Part shown: in pieces, positions 1 to 8,498 of the stretch
How the letters are laid out: every line of letters begins with the position of its first letter
Numbering within the stretch: position 1 is the first letter of the stretch
Notes under the pieces: model-generated
The model's input: the letters and a program-made list of their open reading frames with translations, nothing else
The model's database searches: none
Told to the model about the DNA's origin: nothing
Assembly: GCF_021290385.1 (NCBI RefSeq)
Contig: NZ_CP089928.1
Coordinates: 1,720,501-1,784,500 of the forward strand
DNA: 64,000 bases
DNA from: Microbulbifer sp. YPW16
GTDB lineage: Bacteria; Pseudomonadota; Gammaproteobacteria; Pseudomonadales; Cellvibrionaceae
Direction: 5' to 3'
Position numbers and translations under genes: made by a program

Positions 1-379
1 GTTCGAGGGGGACGCCCCGTTTGTGCTCGCCGGCTACATCGGTAGTGGCAACGGGGGCTACCCGCACTGGCGCACCAACACCTCGCTGACCACACGCGGC
101 AACCAGTGGAGCGGCACCTACTCGATCCGCATGATCGGCGAGGGTGACGACTTCAATGCGGACAGCGGCATCGGTTCCAGCATGCCCAGTATCTTCTACC
201 ACAATGTGCAGTTCTCATATGCCCTGAGCGACGCATTGCGGATGAGCGTGGGCGTGGACAACCTGTTCGACCAGGAAGCGCCGCGGGTTGCCAGCTGGAC
301 GGACGGCAATACCGATACCATGACCTATGACCTGGCCGGCATGCGCAGCTATATGCGCATGACCTACCGCTTCGACTGA
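1..379 (+). CDS. TonB-dependent receptor, C-terminal end (partial)
   Basis: The reading frame is already open at the window edge and ends at 379, so only the last ~125 residues are present. They look like the end of an outer-membrane beta-barrel: alternating aromatic and polar strands, a DNLFDQEAPR segment typical of the last extracellular hairpins of TonB-dependent receptors (usually N-L-F-D-x), and a terminal strand YMRMTYRFD ending close to an aromatic residue, as barrel-assembly signals do. The plug domain lies outside the window, so the substrate cannot be told. The PepSY reductase genes immediately downstream suggest a metal chelate such as a ferric siderophore, but that is inference. 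Confidence 0.8.
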   Translation, partial: FEGDAPFVLAGYIGSGNGGYPHWRTNTSLTTRGNQWSGTYSIRMIGEGDDFNADSGIGSSMPSIFYHNVQFSYALSDALRMSVGVDNLFDQEAPRVASWTDGNTDTMTYDLAGMRSYMRMTYRFD

Positions 380-400
380 AGCAGCCGGGACATTCACGGC

Positions 401-430
401 GGCGGGAGGTACACTCCCGCCTGCTGTTTA
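401..430 (+). terminator. Probable intrinsic terminator after the TonB receptor
   Basis: An 8-bp GC-rich inverted repeat (GGCGGGAG at 401-408, CTCCCGCC at 414-421, loop of 5) is followed by a T-enriched stretch TGCTGTTTACTTT. It lies 22 bp after the receptor stop and before the PepSY gene, so it probably separates the two transcription units or attenuates read-through. Confidence 0.55.
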
Positions 431-465
431 CTTTCTCACCAGCTGTAACCCAGAGAAAAATAATC

Positions 466-1197
466 ATGAAAACGGCATCACTTTCCAGGAAGATCCACAA
501 ATGGCTGTTCCTGTTTGTCGGTATCCAGGCCCTGCTGTGGACCCTGAGTGGCGTCTACATGGTGGTGATGGACCTGGATTTTATCCACGGCGACCACCTG
601 GTAAAAAACCTGCGTGAGCCACTACCGGACAACACTGCGCAACTCGTTCCCACCGAAGACCTGCTGCGCGAGTACAGCGACCCCCTGTCGGTGCAGCTCA
701 AGGCCATCCAGGGGAAACCGTTCTACATCCTGCGCGATAACGATGGTGCGCACCTGGTTGATGCCCGCAGTGGTATCGAGGTATCCCCCATAGAGCGGGA
801 CCGCGCCATTGAGCTGGCGGAGCACTACTATACCGGCGAGATAGCTGCCGGAAGCGCGCAACTGATCGAGGAAAACCCTCCCACCGAGCTCCAGTCGCGC
901 CTGCTGCCCCTGTGGCGTGTCGACTTCGACGATCGCTACGGCACCAGTTTTTATATCCACCCGGACACCGGTGCGCTGGTTACCCGGCGCCATGATTACT
1001 GGCGCGCGTTCGACTTCTTCTGGATGCTGCACATCATGGATTACGAGGAGCGCGCGGACATCCACAACCCGCTGCTGCTGACCATCACCCTGGTGAGCCT
1101 CAGTGCTGTTATCGCCGGCCTGGTTTTGCTGTTCTACAGTTTCGGGCGCCGCCGCGATAGCGTGGCTGCGAGCCCGCAGGCGGGAGGTGCACGATGA
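466..1197 (+). CDS. PepSY-associated transmembrane protein
   Basis: A 243-residue inner-membrane protein with one N-terminal membrane segment (about residues 12-35, starting IHKWLFLFVGIQ), a periplasmic middle region, a conserved FFWMLHIMDYEER segment near residue 185, and a second membrane helix near 205-225. This is the layout of the PepSY_TM family, which often accompanies siderophore receptors and flavin/ferredoxin reductases. The stop overlaps the start of the next gene by 4 bases (ATGA), so the two are translationally coupled. It aligns by eye with the first ~230 residues of that neighbour (HKW...IG/VG.Q...W..SG and FFWMLHIMDY in both), so the pair arose by duplication. Exact substrate unknown. 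Confidence 0.85.
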   Translation: MKTASLSRKIHKWLFLFVGIQALLWTLSGVYMVVMDLDFIHGDHLVKNLREPLPDNTAQLVPTEDLLREYSDPLSVQLKAIQGKPFYILRDNDGAHLVDARSGIEVSPIERDRAIELAEHYYTGEIAAGSAQLIEENPPTELQSRLLPLWRVDFDDRYGTSFYIHPDTGALVTRRHDYWRAFDFFWMLHIMDYEERADIHNPLLLTITLVSLSAVIAGLVLLFYSFGRRRDSVAASPQAGGAR

Positions 1198-3059
1198 GTT
1201 TCGTCAAGACAGCCCACAAGTGGCTGAGCCTGGTCATTGGCCTGCAGCTCGCGATCTGGCTGGCCAGTGGCCTCGCCTTTGCCCTGCTGGACTCCAGCAT
1301 TGTCAGCGGTCGTCACCTGGCCGAACGGCAGGCGGCGCAGGCTATCGCGCCGCAACAATCGCTGCTCTCCCATGCGGAAATTGCCCGCCGCCTGGACAGC
1401 GGGGCGGTATTCTCCATTCGCCTGCAACCGGGCCTGGACCGCCCGGTCTACCGGGTGGAAACTGCAGAGGGAATCCAGCTGCGCGATGCCCGCAGCGGCG
1501 GGTTGCTGGCCATCGACGCCACCACGGCCGCCGATATCGCCGCACGGGACTATGCCGGTGACGACAGCCTGGTCGGCGAACCCGTCATGCTCGAGTCCGC
1601 CACCATGGAAACACGTGGCCACAGTGGTCCCATCTGGCGGGTGGATGTCGCCGATGAGTTCGGCACGACCCTGTACATTTCCGCCGGGGACGGGCGGATA
1701 CTGGAGCGCCGCAATGACAGCTGGCGGCTGTTCGACATCTTCTGGATGCTGCACATCATGGACTACACCGAGCGGCAGGATTTCAACAACCCGTTCGTGA
1801 TCGCCTTCGGCATCGGCGCCCTGCTGATGGCGATCTCCGGCTGCCTGCTACTGTTTTCCAGCTTCAGCCGCCACGACTTCAACCTGGTGGCAAAGTTGCG
1901 CCGCAGTAAGGTGGCCGTAACCCTGCTTGACCGGGCCGCCGCGCCGGTGCAGGAGCTGGCACTGCCCAGCGGCGTGAGCCTGTTCGAGGGCCTCGCCGCC
2001 AACGGCGTGCAGCTGCCCTCCAACTGCGGCGGCGGTGGCAGCTGTGGCCTCTGCCTGGTGCAGATGCCGGCGGACACGCCAGTCACCGGCAATGAGAAGG
2101 CCCTCCTGTCCCCATCCGAGCTCTCCGCCGGTTACCGCCTCGCCTGCCAGCAGCGCGCCAGCGGCGCAACCCGCCTGGTGCTGGATGACAGCGTGCTGCA
2201 GGCCGGCCAGTTCGAGGCCGAGGTGGTTGAAAGCCGTTTCCTGACGCCCTTTATCAAGGAAATCCGGCTGCGCCCCGACAGCAGCGGGCCCTTTTCCTTC
2301 CGTGCCGGCAGTTTTGTGCAGGTGGAGATCCCCCCACACCAGCTGCGGCTGGGAGAAATGATTGTGGAGCCCGCTTACCGCGACGACTGGCAACAGTGGC
2401 ACGACACCCCTGCCGGCGCGCACGGCGAGCCCCTGCGGCGCTCATACTCGATGGCCAGCGCCCCCGGCGAGGCCCTCGACGGCACCGACGGAGAGGGCAT
2501 CATTTCCCTGAATGTGCGCATCCAGCCCCCGCCCCCGGGCCAGGCCGCAGTGCCTGCCGGCGCCGGTTCAAGCTACATGTTCAACCTCACCAGGGGTGAC
2601 CGCGTACAGCTGAGCGGCCCCTTTGGCAGCTTCCACGCCAGCGACAACGACCGGGAAATGATCCTGATCGGTGGTGGCGCGGGCATGGCACCGCTGCGCT
2701 CGATCATCGTGGACCAGCTGCGCAACCGCGGTAGCCGGCGAAGGATCCACTTCTGGTACGGCGCTCGGAGTCTTCGCGAGGTTTTTTACCGGGACCTGTT
2801 TGATACCCTCGCGGCCGAGCACCCCAATTTCCACTGGCACCTGGGACTGTCGGAACCGCACCCGGATGACCGCTGGTCCGGCCCTACCGGTTACATCAGC
2901 GATATTGCGGCGGAACAGTACCTGCGCGGACACCAGGACCTGGACGAGTGCGAGTTTTACCTCTGCGGCCCCCCGGCCATGCTCAAGGCGAGCATCGCCA
3001 TGCTCACGGCACTGGGCGTACCGCGGGAACAGATCGCGTTTGATGACTTCGGCTGCTGA
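1194..3059 (+). CDS. PepSY membrane domain fused to 2Fe-2S ferredoxin and FAD/NAD(P)H reductase
   Basis: A 621-residue fusion. Residues 1-230 are a PepSY_TM module with two membrane helices. Residues ~240-335 are a plant-type [2Fe-2S] ferredoxin domain with Cys at about 277, 283 and 286 (NCGGGGSCGLC) and a fourth at ~318 (RLACQQ). Residues ~340-480 are an FAD-binding domain with an RRSYSMAS motif, and ~490-621 an NAD(P)H-binding domain (GGGAGMAPLRS, YLCGPPAML). The C-terminal half resembles NqrF and phenol-hydroxylase reductases. The likely role is moving electrons from cytosolic NAD(P)H through flavin and Fe-S to the membrane PepSY part, to reduce a metal chelate taken up by the adjacent receptor. 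A cupric substrate is possible because copper genes follow. Confidence 0.85.
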   Translation: MSFVKTAHKWLSLVIGLQLAIWLASGLAFALLDSSIVSGRHLAERQAAQAIAPQQSLLSHAEIARRLDSGAVFSIRLQPGLDRPVYRVETAEGIQLRDARSGGLLAIDATTAADIAARDYAGDDSLVGEPVMLESATMETRGHSGPIWRVDVADEFGTTLYISAGDGRILERRNDSWRLFDIFWMLHIMDYTERQDFNNPFVIAFGIGALLMAISGCLLLFSSFSRHDFNLVAKLRRSKVAVTLLDRAAAPVQELALPSGVSLFEGLAANGVQLPSNCGGGGSCGLCLVQMPADTPVTGNEKALLSPSELSAGYRLACQQRASGATRLVLDDSVLQAGQFEAEVVESRFLTPFIKEIRLRPDSSGPFSFRAGSFVQVEIPPHQLRLGEMIVEPAYRDDWQQWHDTPAGAHGEPLRRSYSMASAPGEALDGTDGEGIISLNVRIQPPPPGQAAVPAGAGSSYMFNLTRGDRVQLSGPFGSFHASDNDREMILIGGGAGMAPLRSIIVDQLRNRGSRRRIHFWYGARSLREVFYRDLFDTLAAEHPNFHWHLGLSEPHPDDRWSGPTGYISDIAAEQYLRGHQDLDECEFYLCGPPAMLKASIAMLTALGVPREQIAFDDFGC

Positions 3060-3178
3060 AGCGGTTGACCGCTGAGCAGTCGGCTGCGGGAGTGCCTTGC
3101 AATGCGCTCCCGCAGCCACTAATCTCCGGCGGGTCTCTTCGCGAACCAGGCTTCCGGACTTACGGGACAAGACATTTA

Positions 3179-3595
3179 ATGTACAAATTCACCGCACGGA
3201 CATTGCTGTTGCTGATGCTGGTCACCGTCTTCGGACAGGTGGCGGCCCAGGCGTGCGTGGACATGCACGGCCAGGTTCCCGCGGCGGTGTCCCTTTCCGG
3301 CCCGGGAGAAGCCTCTCCTGCGGAAGGCACTGCCGGCATGGCAGGCATGGATCATTGCGGTGAAAGTAATATCGACCCGGTGAGCGACAACCGGGACCAC
3401 TGTGCGGATCCGGCCACCGCCGGCGATGACTGCACCCAGGAATGTACCTGCTGTCCTGGCCACTGCGCCTCGGCAGTTCCCGTCGCGGAGGATTGCGCCT
3501 CGCAACCGCTGCGCCCCGTTTCCGACAGCACCTACCGGGAAATCGTCTCCTCTCCAGTCCCGGAAAGCGAGTTCCGCCCGCCCATAACTGCCTGA
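3179..3595 (+). CDS. Cys/His-rich secreted small protein (possibly CopL-like)
   Basis: A 138-residue protein. I start it at the ATG at 3179 because it opens a clear signal peptide (MYKFTARTLLLLMLVTVFG, cleavage near AQA) missing from the longer upstream frame. The mature part holds many Cys and His residues, including MDHCG, HCADP, DDCTQECTCCPGHCAS and EDCAS. This composition, and its place just before a copper operon, resembles the CopL/DUF2946 group of metal-binding periplasmic proteins. Direct copper binding is inferred from the residues, not shown. It could also be a zinc- or silver-responsive sponge. No enzymatic domain is visible. Confidence 0.7.
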   Translation: MYKFTARTLLLLMLVTVFGQVAAQACVDMHGQVPAAVSLSGPGEASPAEGTAGMAGMDHCGESNIDPVSDNRDHCADPATAGDDCTQECTCCPGHCASAVPVAEDCASQPLRPVSDSTYREIVSSPVPESEFRPPITA

Positions 3596-3746
3596 CCACA
3601 GGGGCAGTGCGCCCGTAAAAAGGCGCAATCCCAACCGAACACTCCGTAGCAGGACGGCATTGCCCCGGCATGCGCGCGTTTGCAGGCCGGCCCCATGTGC
3701 CGCCATTGCTGCGACCACCCGAATTATATTTATGGAATATCCAGTT

Positions 3747-4259
3747 ATGTATCGCAAAGTGAAAGCCACCCTGCTCGGCAGCCTGGCAGCCCTCCTCCTT
3801 GCCGCCTGTACCGGCGAGAAAGCCGGTGCGGCAGGCCCGGCCGTTGCCGCAGCATCGACAGACATCCCCATTACAACCTTCAAGAGCGCCACCTGTGGCT
3901 GCTGCGGGAAGTGGGTGGAACACGCCCGCGACAATGGCTTTGCAGTGACCGCAAAAAATGTCGACGACCTGAATGCGGTCAAGGGCCAGCACGGGATCGC
4001 GCCGCGGCACCAGTCCTGCCACACCAGTGTGTCAGCCGAAGGCTTCGTGTTCGAGGGCCATATACCGGCCCGCTACATCCGCCAGTTCCTGCAACACCCA
4101 CCCGCCGGTGCGCGCGGCCTGGCCGTGCCGGCAATGCCCCTGGGTAGCCCGGGCATGGAAGTGGGCGATCGTTTCACTCCCTACGCCATCATGCTGCTGC
4201 ACGAAGATGGCAGCGAGAGCGTGTACGCACAGATCGACAGCGCAGAACAACAGTACTGA
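3747..4259 (+). CDS. DUF411 metal-binding lipoprotein
   Basis: A 170-residue lipoprotein: a hydrophobic N-terminus with lipobox LAAC near residue 20, then a DUF411 domain with the hallmark TCGCCGKW motif and a conserved Cys-His pair (HQSCHTS). DUF411 proteins are periplasmic, bind copper or related metals, and occur in copper operons (CopG-like). I prefer the ATG at 3747: GGAA at 3734-3737 is well spaced from it, while the in-frame ATG at 3732 is also possible. It lies 8 bases before the multicopper oxidase, consistent with one operon. Confidence 0.85.
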   Translation: MYRKVKATLLGSLAALLLAACTGEKAGAAGPAVAAASTDIPITTFKSATCGCCGKWVEHARDNGFAVTAKNVDDLNAVKGQHGIAPRHQSCHTSVSAEGFVFEGHIPARYIRQFLQHPPAGARGLAVPAMPLGSPGMEVGDRFTPYAIMLLHEDGSESVYAQIDSAEQQY

Positions 4260-4267
4260 GGTGTGCA

Positions 4268-6217
4268 ATGAAAAAAACAGATCCTCAACCGGTCGGGTTC
4301 CCGCAGATCTCCAGGCGCCGCTTTGTGACCGGTATGGCCGCCGGGGCGGCGCTGCTGGGCATGCCTGGCAGCCTCACCGCGGGTGCGCCCAGAACGAACC
4401 CCGCTCCCCAGACCCTGCGGGGAAACCAGTTTGACCTGAGCGTCAATTACCTCCCGGTGAATTTTACCGGCCGCGACCGCACCGCAGTGGCGGTGAACGG
4501 TGGTGTACCGGCGCCGATCCTGCGCTGGAAAGAAGGCCAGACCGTCACGCTGAATGTCACCAACCATCTCGCCCACGACACTTCCATCCACTGGCACGGC
4601 CTGATCCTGCCCAGCAATATGGATGGTGTCCCCGGGCTCAGCTTCAACGGCATCAAGCCCGGTGAAACATTTACCTACCAGTTCCCGGTAAACCAGAGTG
4701 GCACCTACTGGTACCACAGCCATTCCGACTTCCAGGAACAACAGGGCCACTACGGGGCCATCGTCATCGATCCCGCCGAACCCGACCCGGTGGCCTATGA
4801 CCGCGACTACGTAGTGATGCTGACTGACTGGAGCGATGAATCCCCGCACGACATCTACGCCAGGCTGAAAAAGGAAGGCCACTACTACAATCGTCGCCGG
4901 CGCACAGCGGGAGACCTGTGGCGCGACATTCGCGAAAAGGGGGTGGCGCAGACCTGGCGCGAGCGGGAAATGTGGAACGACATGCGCATGTCCGACCGCG
5001 ACATTTCCGACGTTACCGGTTACACCTACACCTACCTGATGAATGGCCAGACACCGGACGCCAACTGGACCGCCCTGTTCCGGCGCGGCGAAAAAGTCCG
5101 CCTGCGCTTTATCAACGGCTCGGCCATGTCGATTTTCGATATTCGTATTCCCGGCCTGAAGATGACTGTCGTGGCGAGCGATGGCCAGAATATCGAGCCG
5201 GTCACGGTGGATGAATTCCGCATCGGTGTTGCGGAGACTTACGACGTGGTGGTGGAACCGGCAGGCGACCACGCTTACACGCTGTTTGCCCAGACCATCG
5301 ACCGCAGCGGCTACGCCCGCGGCACCCTGACCGCGGACCCTTCCCTGCGGGCCGAGGTTCCGGCGATGGATTACGCCCCGGTGCTGGGACACCGCGACAT
5401 GGGCATGGGGCACGGCAGCCATGGCGGCCACAACATGAACAAGGCGGCAGGCAAAATGGACCACAGCGGCCACGGCGACATGAGTGGTATGGACCACAGC
5501 CAGCACGGTGCCGACATGGACGGTATGGACCACAGTCAGCACGGTAGCACCATGGATGGCATGGACCACAGCCAGCACAAGGCGGACATGAAGGGTTACA
5601 GCCTGCACGGCGGTCGCCCGGAACTCGGCGGCATGCAGGGGGTCTGGCATACAAACGACCTGGGGCGGGCCGGCCACGGCAGTAACAGCCCGATCGTCCA
5701 CCTGCCCAGTGAGCACGGCTACGGCGTGGACATGCGCTCGGAAATGCCGGCCAACGGCCTGCACGACCCGGGTATCGGGCTGCGCGACCACGCCGAGCGC
5801 TACGGCCGGCGGGTACTCAATTACAGCGATATCCGCAACCTGACGCCGACCCTCGACCGACGCGAACCCACCCGGGAATTACAGCTGCACCTGACCGGAA
5901 ATATGCACCGCTATATGTGGTCGATGAACGGCATCAAGTTCAATGATGCCGAGCCGCTGGTGCTGAAATATGGCGAGCGGATTCGCATCACCCTGGTGAA
6001 CGACACCATGATGACGCACCCGATCCACCTGCACGGTATGTGGAGCGAGCTGGAAACCGGCGACGCCGAATACATTCCGCGCAAGCACACCATCCTGGTA
6101 CAGCCCGGCTCCAAGGTCAGTTACCTGGTCACCGCCGATGCCTACGGCCGCTGGGCCTACCACTGTCACCTGCTGTACCACATGCCGGGAATGTTCCGCG
6201 AAGTGCGGGTCGTATAA
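4268..6217 (+). CDS. copA: Copper-resistance multicopper oxidase CopA (periplasmic)
   Basis: A 649-residue Tat-exported multicopper oxidase (signal SRRRFVTGMAAGAALL). Copper ligand motifs are present: HWHG (~residue 107), YWYHSHSDFQ (~147), HPIHLHGMW (~583) and HCHLLYHMPGMF (~631), which hold the type 1 and trinuclear centres. It presumably oxidises Cu(I) to Cu(II) in the periplasm. Between domains 2 and 3 (about 375-440) lies a Met/His-rich stretch with near-identical units around MDHSQHG. This region is typical of PcoA/CopA but here is tandemly repeated. It sits between the DUF411 gene and copB. The name follows Pseudomonas usage and is distinct from the ATPase at 11057-13357. Confidence 0.95.
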   Translation: MKKTDPQPVGFPQISRRRFVTGMAAGAALLGMPGSLTAGAPRTNPAPQTLRGNQFDLSVNYLPVNFTGRDRTAVAVNGGVPAPILRWKEGQTVTLNVTNHLAHDTSIHWHGLILPSNMDGVPGLSFNGIKPGETFTYQFPVNQSGTYWYHSHSDFQEQQGHYGAIVIDPAEPDPVAYDRDYVVMLTDWSDESPHDIYARLKKEGHYYNRRRRTAGDLWRDIREKGVAQTWREREMWNDMRMSDRDISDVTGYTYTYLMNGQTPDANWTALFRRGEKVRLRFINGSAMSIFDIRIPGLKMTVVASDGQNIEPVTVDEFRIGVAETYDVVVEPAGDHAYTLFAQTIDRSGYARGTLTADPSLRAEVPAMDYAPVLGHRDMGMGHGSHGGHNMNKAAGKMDHSGHGDMSGMDHSQHGADMDGMDHSQHGSTMDGMDHSQHKADMKGYSLHGGRPELGGMQGVWHTNDLGRAGHGSNSPIVHLPSEHGYGVDMRSEMPANGLHDPGIGLRDHAERYGRRVLNYSDIRNLTPTLDRREPTRELQLHLTGNMHRYMWSMNGIKFNDAEPLVLKYGERIRITLVNDTMMTHPIHLHGMWSELETGDAEYIPRKHTILVQPGSKVSYLVTADAYGRWAYHCHLLYHMPGMFREVRVV

Positions 6218-6225
6218 GGAGCGCG

Positions 6226-7140
6226 ATGATGAAATTGAAAACACTGGTATTTTTCTGCAGCGCGTTCGTTACATCCCAGGTCCTGGCGCAGGATGCCATG
6301 GATCACCAGGGTCACGGCGCGCACGAGTCACATAACACCGGAGCAACGACTGCGGCGGGCGATGAGCCGAAAGGTGAAAGTGGCCACGGGGCCCACAAAG
6401 GCCACTCCATGCCGCAATCCGGGGAGCACCACGGCCACCATGGCGATATGCAGGTGCCGGCGGCAGCTAACCTGGAGCATGCCCCTGACCAGCCCGACCA
6501 TGTCATGGATCACGAGGTCCTGCTGACCAAGGTCACCATTGACCAGCTGGAAGTACGCGAGCATGAGGGCAGCGCCCTTGAGGGCAGTGCCTGGTTTGGC
6601 AGCGACAGGAACAAGCTGTGGCTCAAGACCGAAGTGGAGCGCGAGGAAGGCAGCACCGAAAACGCCGAATTACAGGCCCTGTACAGCCGCGCGATCGCGC
6701 CCTACTGGGACCTGCAGGTAGGCGTACGCCATGATTTCCAGCTGGAGGATGGTGACAGCAAGAACTGGGGCGCAATCGGCTTTAACGGCCTGGCACCCTA
6801 TTTCTTCGAGGTGGACTCGGCACTTTTTGTCAGTGATGATGGTGATACGGCATTGCGCTTGGAGGCGGAATACGAGCTGCTGTTTACGCAACAGTGGATT
6901 CTGAGCCCGGAAGTAGAGGCGAATTTCTATGGCCAGGACGATCCGGACACAAACACCGGATCCGGCCTGTCGGATGTGGAGGCCGGTTTACGCCTGCGCT
7001 ATGAATTCACCCCGCAGTTCGCGCCCTATATCGGCGTGAATTACGAGAAGAAATTCGGCAACACCGCCGACTTCCTGCGCGCGGAGGGCGAGTCCACCGG
7101 CGAGACCACCTGGGTGGTCGGGCTACACGCCTGGTTCTAG
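6226..7140 (+). CDS. copB: Copper-resistance outer-membrane protein CopB
   Basis: A 304-residue protein: signal peptide (FFCSAFVTSQVLAQ), a His/Met/Gly/Asp-rich linker at about 22-95 (MDHQGHGAHESH, GEHHGHHGDM), then a beta-barrel region with DVEAGLRLRYEFTPQFAPYIGVNYEK and a C-terminal aromatic end (VVGLHAWF). This is the standard CopB/PcoB layout. The protein sits in the outer membrane and binds or passes copper in partnership with CopA. An ATG 8 bases after the copA stop with GGAG before it sets the start; the longer frame into copA is a shadow. Confidence 0.92.
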   Translation: MMKLKTLVFFCSAFVTSQVLAQDAMDHQGHGAHESHNTGATTAAGDEPKGESGHGAHKGHSMPQSGEHHGHHGDMQVPAAANLEHAPDQPDHVMDHEVLLTKVTIDQLEVREHEGSALEGSAWFGSDRNKLWLKTEVEREEGSTENAELQALYSRAIAPYWDLQVGVRHDFQLEDGDSKNWGAIGFNGLAPYFFEVDSALFVSDDGDTALRLEAEYELLFTQQWILSPEVEANFYGQDDPDTNTGSGLSDVEAGLRLRYEFTPQFAPYIGVNYEKKFGNTADFLRAEGESTGETTWVVGLHAWF

Positions 7141-7148
7141 GCCGGGCA

Positions 7149-7188
7149 ACCGGGCACCTTTCGGGACGTTGCTCCCCGGGTGCCCGGG
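7149..7188 (+). terminator. GC-rich hairpin between copB and copC
   Basis: CGGGCACC (from about 7151) pairs with GGGTGCCCG (ending about 7187) around a ~19-base loop. There is no T-run after it, so it may only stabilise the copAB mRNA end or attenuate read-through into copCD. Confidence 0.35.
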
Positions 7189-7235
7189 GCCCCACCGATT
7201 CCAATAATGCACAAACAACCCGTGGGAGTTTAACC

Positions 7236-7598
7236 ATGCTTAAAGCTTCATTCGCCAGGTTGCTGGCACTGGGCACACTGCTTTTCAGTACCGCGCTCTT
7301 CGCCCATACCGGCCTGCAGGGTTCCAGCCCGGCTGACGGCGATGAACTCAGCCAACCGCCGGTGGAACTCAAGCTGCAATTTTCCGGTAAGGTCCGCCTG
7401 ATGCGGGTCTCACTGGAAGAGACCGATCGGGGTGAAGTCAAGCTGGCCTTTATGCCCGGCGCGGTGGCGGAGAGAGATATCAGCCTGCCACTGCCGGCCC
7501 TGGACGCGGGCGACTATACGGTTTCCTGGATGGCGATGGGAGGCGACGGCCACAAGATGACCGGCAACCTCTCGTTCAAGATCGTCGCGGAAAAATAA
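7236..7598 (+). CDS. copC: Periplasmic copper-binding protein CopC
   Basis: A 120-residue protein with a signal peptide ending LFA, so the mature protein starts with His (HTGLQGSSPADG). CopC proteins use this N-terminal His with a downstream Asp-x-His to bind Cu(II), and both are here (GGDGHKMTG near residue 105). The body is the CopC immunoglobulin-like fold (PVELKLQFSGKV). It is a copper chaperone, usually paired with the membrane protein CopD, which follows after 3 bases. Confidence 0.92.
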   Translation: MLKASFARLLALGTLLFSTALFAHTGLQGSSPADGDELSQPPVELKLQFSGKVRLMRVSLEETDRGEVKLAFMPGAVAERDISLPLPALDAGDYTVSWMAMGGDGHKMTGNLSFKIVAEK

Positions 7599-7601
7599 GT
7601 C

Positions 7602-8456
7602 GTGTGGGCCGCAGCGTTTGCGCTGAACAAGTGGCTGCTCTACGGCGCGCTTTCGGTATGTGTGGGTGGCACAGCCGCCGTCCTGCAGTGGACACCGCGG
7701 GGTGATGTCCGCCCGCAGGCACGGACCTACCTGCTGCCCGCCGCGATCGCCGGCCTGCTGTTCACCGTCTCGGGATTCCTGCTCCAGGTAGGCACATTCG
7801 CGGAAGCCGGCCTGTCCGGCATGTTCGACCCGCTTTACCTGTCAATCCTGTGGGAATCCCCGGCGGGCGAAGTGGCCTTGCTGCTGGTTCCCGGTTTTGC
7901 CGTGGCGGCGCTTGCCGCCATTTGCCTGCTGCAGGGGAGGAACCGGGCTGCCGCGATACTGTGGCTGGTAGCGGCGGTGCTGTTGCTGTTGCCATTCAGC
8001 TGGCGCGGCCATACTGCCGAGTCCTCCCTGTGGGTACGTGCCGCCCTGTCGCTGCACGCGGGGCTCGCCGCCTGGTGGATGGGTGCCCTCTACCCCCTTT
8101 GGCGCCTGAGCCGCCAGGGTGATCCCGCACAGTATGGCGCTGCCATGGCCCGCTTCGGACAGCAGGCCTCCTGGCTTGTAGCGCTGCTGGTTATCTGCGG
8201 GACCTGGGTGCTGTATTCCCTGCTCGGCGGTTTCGGCGCCCTGGTGCAGGGCAGTTACGGACTGGCGATGCTGGTGAAACTTGCCCTGGTCGCCAGCCTG
8301 TTGCTGCTCGCGGCCCAGAACAAATGGCGGCTGGTGCCGCAGTTGCCCAACACCGCCGCCGGGCTCTCCGGAAGTATCCGCGCCGAGATGCTGGTGGGGA
8401 CTGCGATCCTCCTGGCCACCGCCCTGCTGTCCACACTGACCGGCCCGGGGCACTGA
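7602..8456 (+). CDS. copD: Copper-resistance inner-membrane protein CopD
   Basis: A 284-residue polytopic membrane protein with about eight hydrophobic helices and the CopD signatures of His and aromatic residues at helix ends (FSWRGHTAESSLWVRAALSLHAGLAAWWMG). It likely takes copper from CopC and moves it across, or delivers it within, the inner membrane. It starts with GTG three bases after the copC stop, so the genes are co-translated. Confidence 0.9.
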   Translation: MWAAAFALNKWLLYGALSVCVGGTAAVLQWTPRGDVRPQARTYLLPAAIAGLLFTVSGFLLQVGTFAEAGLSGMFDPLYLSILWESPAGEVALLLVPGFAVAALAAICLLQGRNRAAAILWLVAAVLLLLPFSWRGHTAESSLWVRAALSLHAGLAAWWMGALYPLWRLSRQGDPAQYGAAMARFGQQASWLVALLVICGTWVLYSLLGGFGALVQGSYGLAMLVKLALVASLLLLAAQNKWRLVPQLPNTAAGLSGSIRAEMLVGTAILLATALLSTLTGPGH

Positions 8457-8498
8457 CCGCCACCGCAAAAAAATAAATAAACTTGAAGGAACAACATT

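Noticed and set aside
5456-5595. Possible CRISPR-like direct repeats
   Set aside because: The repeats are in frame, contiguous without spacers and encode MDHSQHG units of the oxidase.
4181-5791. 536-codon minus-strand open frame
   Set aside because: It is an antisense frame of the copper oxidase, kept open by high GC and codon bias; the translation has no domain.
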